Shown here piece by piece: positions 5,528 through 6,418 of a stretch of 6,418 nucleotides of DNA. Below the pieces are notes generated by a model that was given only the letters and a program-made list of their open reading frames with translations, was not told where the DNA came from and searched no databases. The DNA is taken from positions 1 through 6,418 of the forward strand of contig JAPOIQ010000069.1 in the NCBI GenBank assembly GCA_029978815.1. Reading direction: 5' to 3'. This DNA is from a bacterium (GTDB taxonomy: Bacteria > Actinomycetota > Acidimicrobiia > Acidimicrobiales > Ilumatobacteraceae). Positions within the stretch are counted from its first letter, which is position 1. Each line of letters starts with the position of its first letter. The position numbers were made by a program, and so were the translations under genes.

Positions 5528-6418
5528 ATGACGATTCGAAAGATCCAACGACTCCTCATTGCGAACCGTGGCGAGATCGCAATACGCATTGCGCGAACTG
5601 CAAGAGCACGGGGAATTTCCTGCGTCGGCGTGTACTCCGATGCCGACAGAACAGCGCTACACCTCGATTCGATGGACATTGCAGTAGCGCTTGGCGGTGA
5701 AACCGCCGCCGAGAGTTACCTGCGTATCGACGCCATCGTGCAAGCCGCAATCGACAATGATTGTGATGCTGTGCATCCCGGGTACGGCTTTCTTGCGGAG
5801 AACGCCCAAGCTGCTCGAGCGGTTGAAGCAGCCGGCTTGCTCTGGGTGGGACCCACCCCAGAGCAGATTGAGTTACTCGGTGACAAGGTTGCAGCAAAGC
5901 GCGCCGCCGAACAAGCCGGAGTTCCGACAACTCCGATCATTGAGGTGGCTGCCGACGGAGAAATTCCAGAGGGTGTTCCAATGCCTGCGCTGGTGAAAGC
6001 GGCAGCTGGAGGTGGCGGTCGAGGGATGCGCATTGTTCGTATGGGCGATGACCTGGCATCGGCGATCGAGTCAGCATCTCGTGAGGCCGCCGCTGCATTT
6101 GGTGATGCGACGGTCTTCATAGAGCCGTATGTCGAACAGGGTCGACACATTGAAGTGCAGGTCGTTGGCGATGGCGAAGGCGAGGTGTTGCATTTTGGTG
6201 AACGCGATTGTTCGGTGCAGCGCAGAAACCAAAAAGTGATTGAGGAAGCTCCAGCAGTTGGCCTTGCGAATGACGTTCGTGCCGCGTTGCATGATGGGGC
6301 GACTCGCCTTGCTCGTCACGTGAACTACAGAGGTGCAGGAACGGTCGAATTTCTCGTTGGCGACGATGGAACGATCACGTTCTTAGAGGTGAATACTCGC
6401 CTCCAAGTCGAACATCCA
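5528..6418 (+). CDS. Acyl-CoA carboxylase biotin carboxylase (alpha) subunit, 3'-truncated by window edge
   Basis: The first 297 codons of an ATP-dependent biotin carboxylase are present; the frame is open to the window end. The enzyme carboxylates the biotin on the carrier domain using ATP and bicarbonate, then hands over to the beta subunit encoded just upstream. Visible motifs are LLIANRGEIAIRIA (9-22), HPGYGFLAEN (83-92), K120, the ATP-grasp loop VKAAAGGGGRGM (156-167, K157), HIEVQVVGD (207-215), GERDCSVQRRNQKVIEEAP (224-242, K236), GTVEFL (271-276, E274) and FLEVNTRLQVEHP (285-297, with E287, N289, R291 and E295). All correspond to ATP, metal, bicarbonate and biotin residues of E. coli AccC. 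N234 replaces the E. coli histidine, as in many propionyl- and other acyl-CoA carboxylase alpha chains. Whether a biotin carrier domain is fused at the C-terminus, as is usual in actinobacterial alpha subunits, cannot be seen. Start ATG 5528 with GGAGG eight bases upstream is secure. Confidence 0.94.
   Translation, partial: MTIRKIQRLLIANRGEIAIRIARTARARGISCVGVYSDADRTALHLDSMDIAVALGGETAAESYLRIDAIVQAAIDNDCDAVHPGYGFLAENAQAARAVEAAGLLWVGPTPEQIELLGDKVAAKRAAEQAGVPTTPIIEVAADGEIPEGVPMPALVKAAAGGGGRGMRIVRMGDDLASAIESASREAAAAFGDATVFIEPYVEQGRHIEVQVVGDGEGEVLHFGERDCSVQRRNQKVIEEAPAVGLANDVRAALHDGATRLARHVNYRGAGTVEFLVGDDGTITFLEVNTRLQVEHP

Noticed and set aside
1..6418. CRISPR arrays, insertion sequences, tRNA or rRNA genes, phage or toxin-antitoxin genes
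   Set aside because: Reading through the window I saw no regularly spaced repeats, transposase-like proteins, cloverleaf sequences or small two-gene stress modules; coding sequence fills nearly all of it.

Overview
The window is ordinary-looking bacterial chromosome, dense with genes and moderately GC-rich. It holds six protein-coding genes, two of them cut by the window edges, and no RNA genes, mobile elements or CRISPR arrays that I can see. The gene families suggest an actinobacterium, possibly of the Acidimicrobiia/Ilumatobacter type: a zinc/DinB-fold protein of the TIGR03084 / mycothiol-dependent maleylpyruvate isomerase type, a FadE-like acyl-CoA dehydrogenase, a nitropropane-dioxygenase-like flavoprotein, and a two-subunit acyl-CoA carboxylase. 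This assignment is inference from gene content only.

Layout. Bases 1-552 (+) are the 3' part of trmB, the tRNA m7G46 methyltransferase. A short convergent gap (553-589) with an imperfect hairpin separates it from a leftward three-gene operon. In transcription order that operon is a TIGR03084-type metal-binding protein (start 3782), an acyl-CoA dehydrogenase (start 2979) and a flavin-dependent NPD/nitronate monooxygenase-like oxidoreductase (start 1732, end 590). These three genes are joined by TGATG and GTGA stop/start overlaps, so they are almost certainly co-transcribed and translationally coupled. A 108-bp divergent intergenic region (3783-3890) follows. It carries a striking paired GGTACC dyad and a plausible rightward promoter. 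To its right are the carboxyltransferase (beta) subunit of an acyl-CoA carboxylase (3891-5525) and, two bases later, the biotin carboxylase (alpha) subunit, which runs off the window at 6418. The alpha reading frame is open to the window edge and must be read from the sequence directly.

How the genes may work together. An acyl-CoA dehydrogenase plus a biotin-dependent carboxylase of the 3-methylcrotonyl-/geranyl-CoA carboxylase type is the classical combination for breaking down beta-methyl-branched acyl-CoAs (leucine, acyclic terpenoids). The dehydrogenase makes the 2,3-enoyl-CoA and the carboxylase carboxylates the gamma position. The other two proteins are not part of the textbook pathway, and their tight linkage suggests a variant catabolic module controlled from the shared central region. 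The actual substrate cannot be read from this window: the downstream hydratase, lyase and ligase genes, and any regulator, are not included. I do not see evidence for a wholly new type of system. The most useful leads are the operator-like dyad, the possible leaderless start of the carboxylase operon, and the role of the two accessory enzymes.
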